Shown: positions 63,767-64,000 of the stretch, in pieces | Layout of the letters: each line of letters begins with the position of its first letter | Numbering within the stretch: position 1 is the first letter of the stretch | Origin: Streptomyces sp. V4I8 | Lineage (GTDB): Bacteria; Actinomycetota; Actinomycetes; Streptomycetales; Streptomycetaceae | Assembly: GCF_041261225.1 (NCBI RefSeq) | Contig: NZ_JBGCCN010000004.1 | Location: 1 to 64,000 of the forward strand | Direction of reading: 5' to 3' | Length of the DNA: 64,000 bases | Notes under the pieces: model-generated | Told to the model about the DNA's origin: nothing | What the model saw: only the letters and a program-made list of their open reading frames with translations | Database searches by the model: none | Position numbers and translations under genes: made by a program

Positions 63767-64000
63767 ACCATCCTCCAAACAGACCCAATTGAGACAGGCA
63801 GACGCCACCACTGGCCTTTAGAGCTGAAGTAACCTGTAGGCCGCACACGCGACCAACCCCGAACGCGTTTCCGTTGATTTCGCCTTCCAGTCGGCTGTGC
63901 ACTCCAACTCCATCATGCAGAACAGCGCGTTGCCGGGCATGCCAAGGACGAAACAAAAGGAACCGCGCAGGCGTAAAAGTCTTGTGAGCCGCATGACAAG

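Noticed and set aside
1..64000. tRNA, rRNA, replication origin or telomere palindromes
   Set aside because: No cloverleaf, rRNA or clustered telomere-type palindromes could be recognised by eye. A structural-RNA scan would be needed to exclude small RNAs.

Overview
The window is very GC-rich, uses GTG and TTG starts freely, and carries a RamC/RamS/RamA/RamB/RamR-type (SapB/AmfS-like, class III) lanthipeptide locus. It also has many secreted Streptomyces-style proteins. I read it as Streptomyces (or a very close relative), most likely accessory DNA such as a chromosome arm or a large plasmid. No rRNA or tRNA gene and no core metabolic operon is visible.

Layout. 1-11.4 kb is an insertion-sequence graveyard. 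A small divergent module (an XRE regulator facing an operon that ends in a frameshifted methyltransferase) is split by an IS256-family element with an 8-bp target duplication. It is followed by IS5, IS630, IS701 and two more IS5-type elements, several of them frameshifted. A replication-relaxation protein survives only as its C-terminal part. 11.4-15.4 kb holds a secreted beta-helix protein, a gene-poor stretch and a sortase-like lipoprotein that lacks the catalytic residues. 15.6-31.7 kb is dominated by IS elements: an 893-bp IS5-type element (two copies), a 1709-bp IS1380-type element (two copies), a 1717-bp IS1380-type element (one copy here, a second at 50.4 kb), an IS3 element and an unusual IS481-type element. 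A GH43-like secreted enzyme, a MITE-like element and gene relics lie between them.

31.7-41 kb contains a secreted mannose-lectin-like protein and the lanthipeptide locus: LanKC synthetase, a 43-residue precursor with two labionin-type Ser-x2-Ser-xn-Cys motifs, two ABC half-transporters, and a convergent RamR-like response regulator. 42-47 kb has a Fic/Doc-type toxin-antitoxin pair with a palindromic operator, an ammonia-lyase relic, a large secreted Pro/Ala/Ser/Gln-rich protein and small unknown genes. 47.5-64 kb carries two inverted paralogous wall-associated proteins (SdrD-type B domains; identical ends, diverged centres), a secreted propeller/Fn3/LamG protein, another IS5 element, an AraC regulator, an ABM-family monooxygenase and a GH18-like secreted protein with seven 11-residue repeats.

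Themes: a probable surface-active peptide system of the aerial-growth type; a set of secreted or cell-surface proteins; and heavy IS traffic whose target duplications allow most boundaries to be placed to the base. Many single-base frameshifts occur in otherwise well-preserved genes. Some may be real decay and some may be sequencing errors, and this matters when using the annotation.
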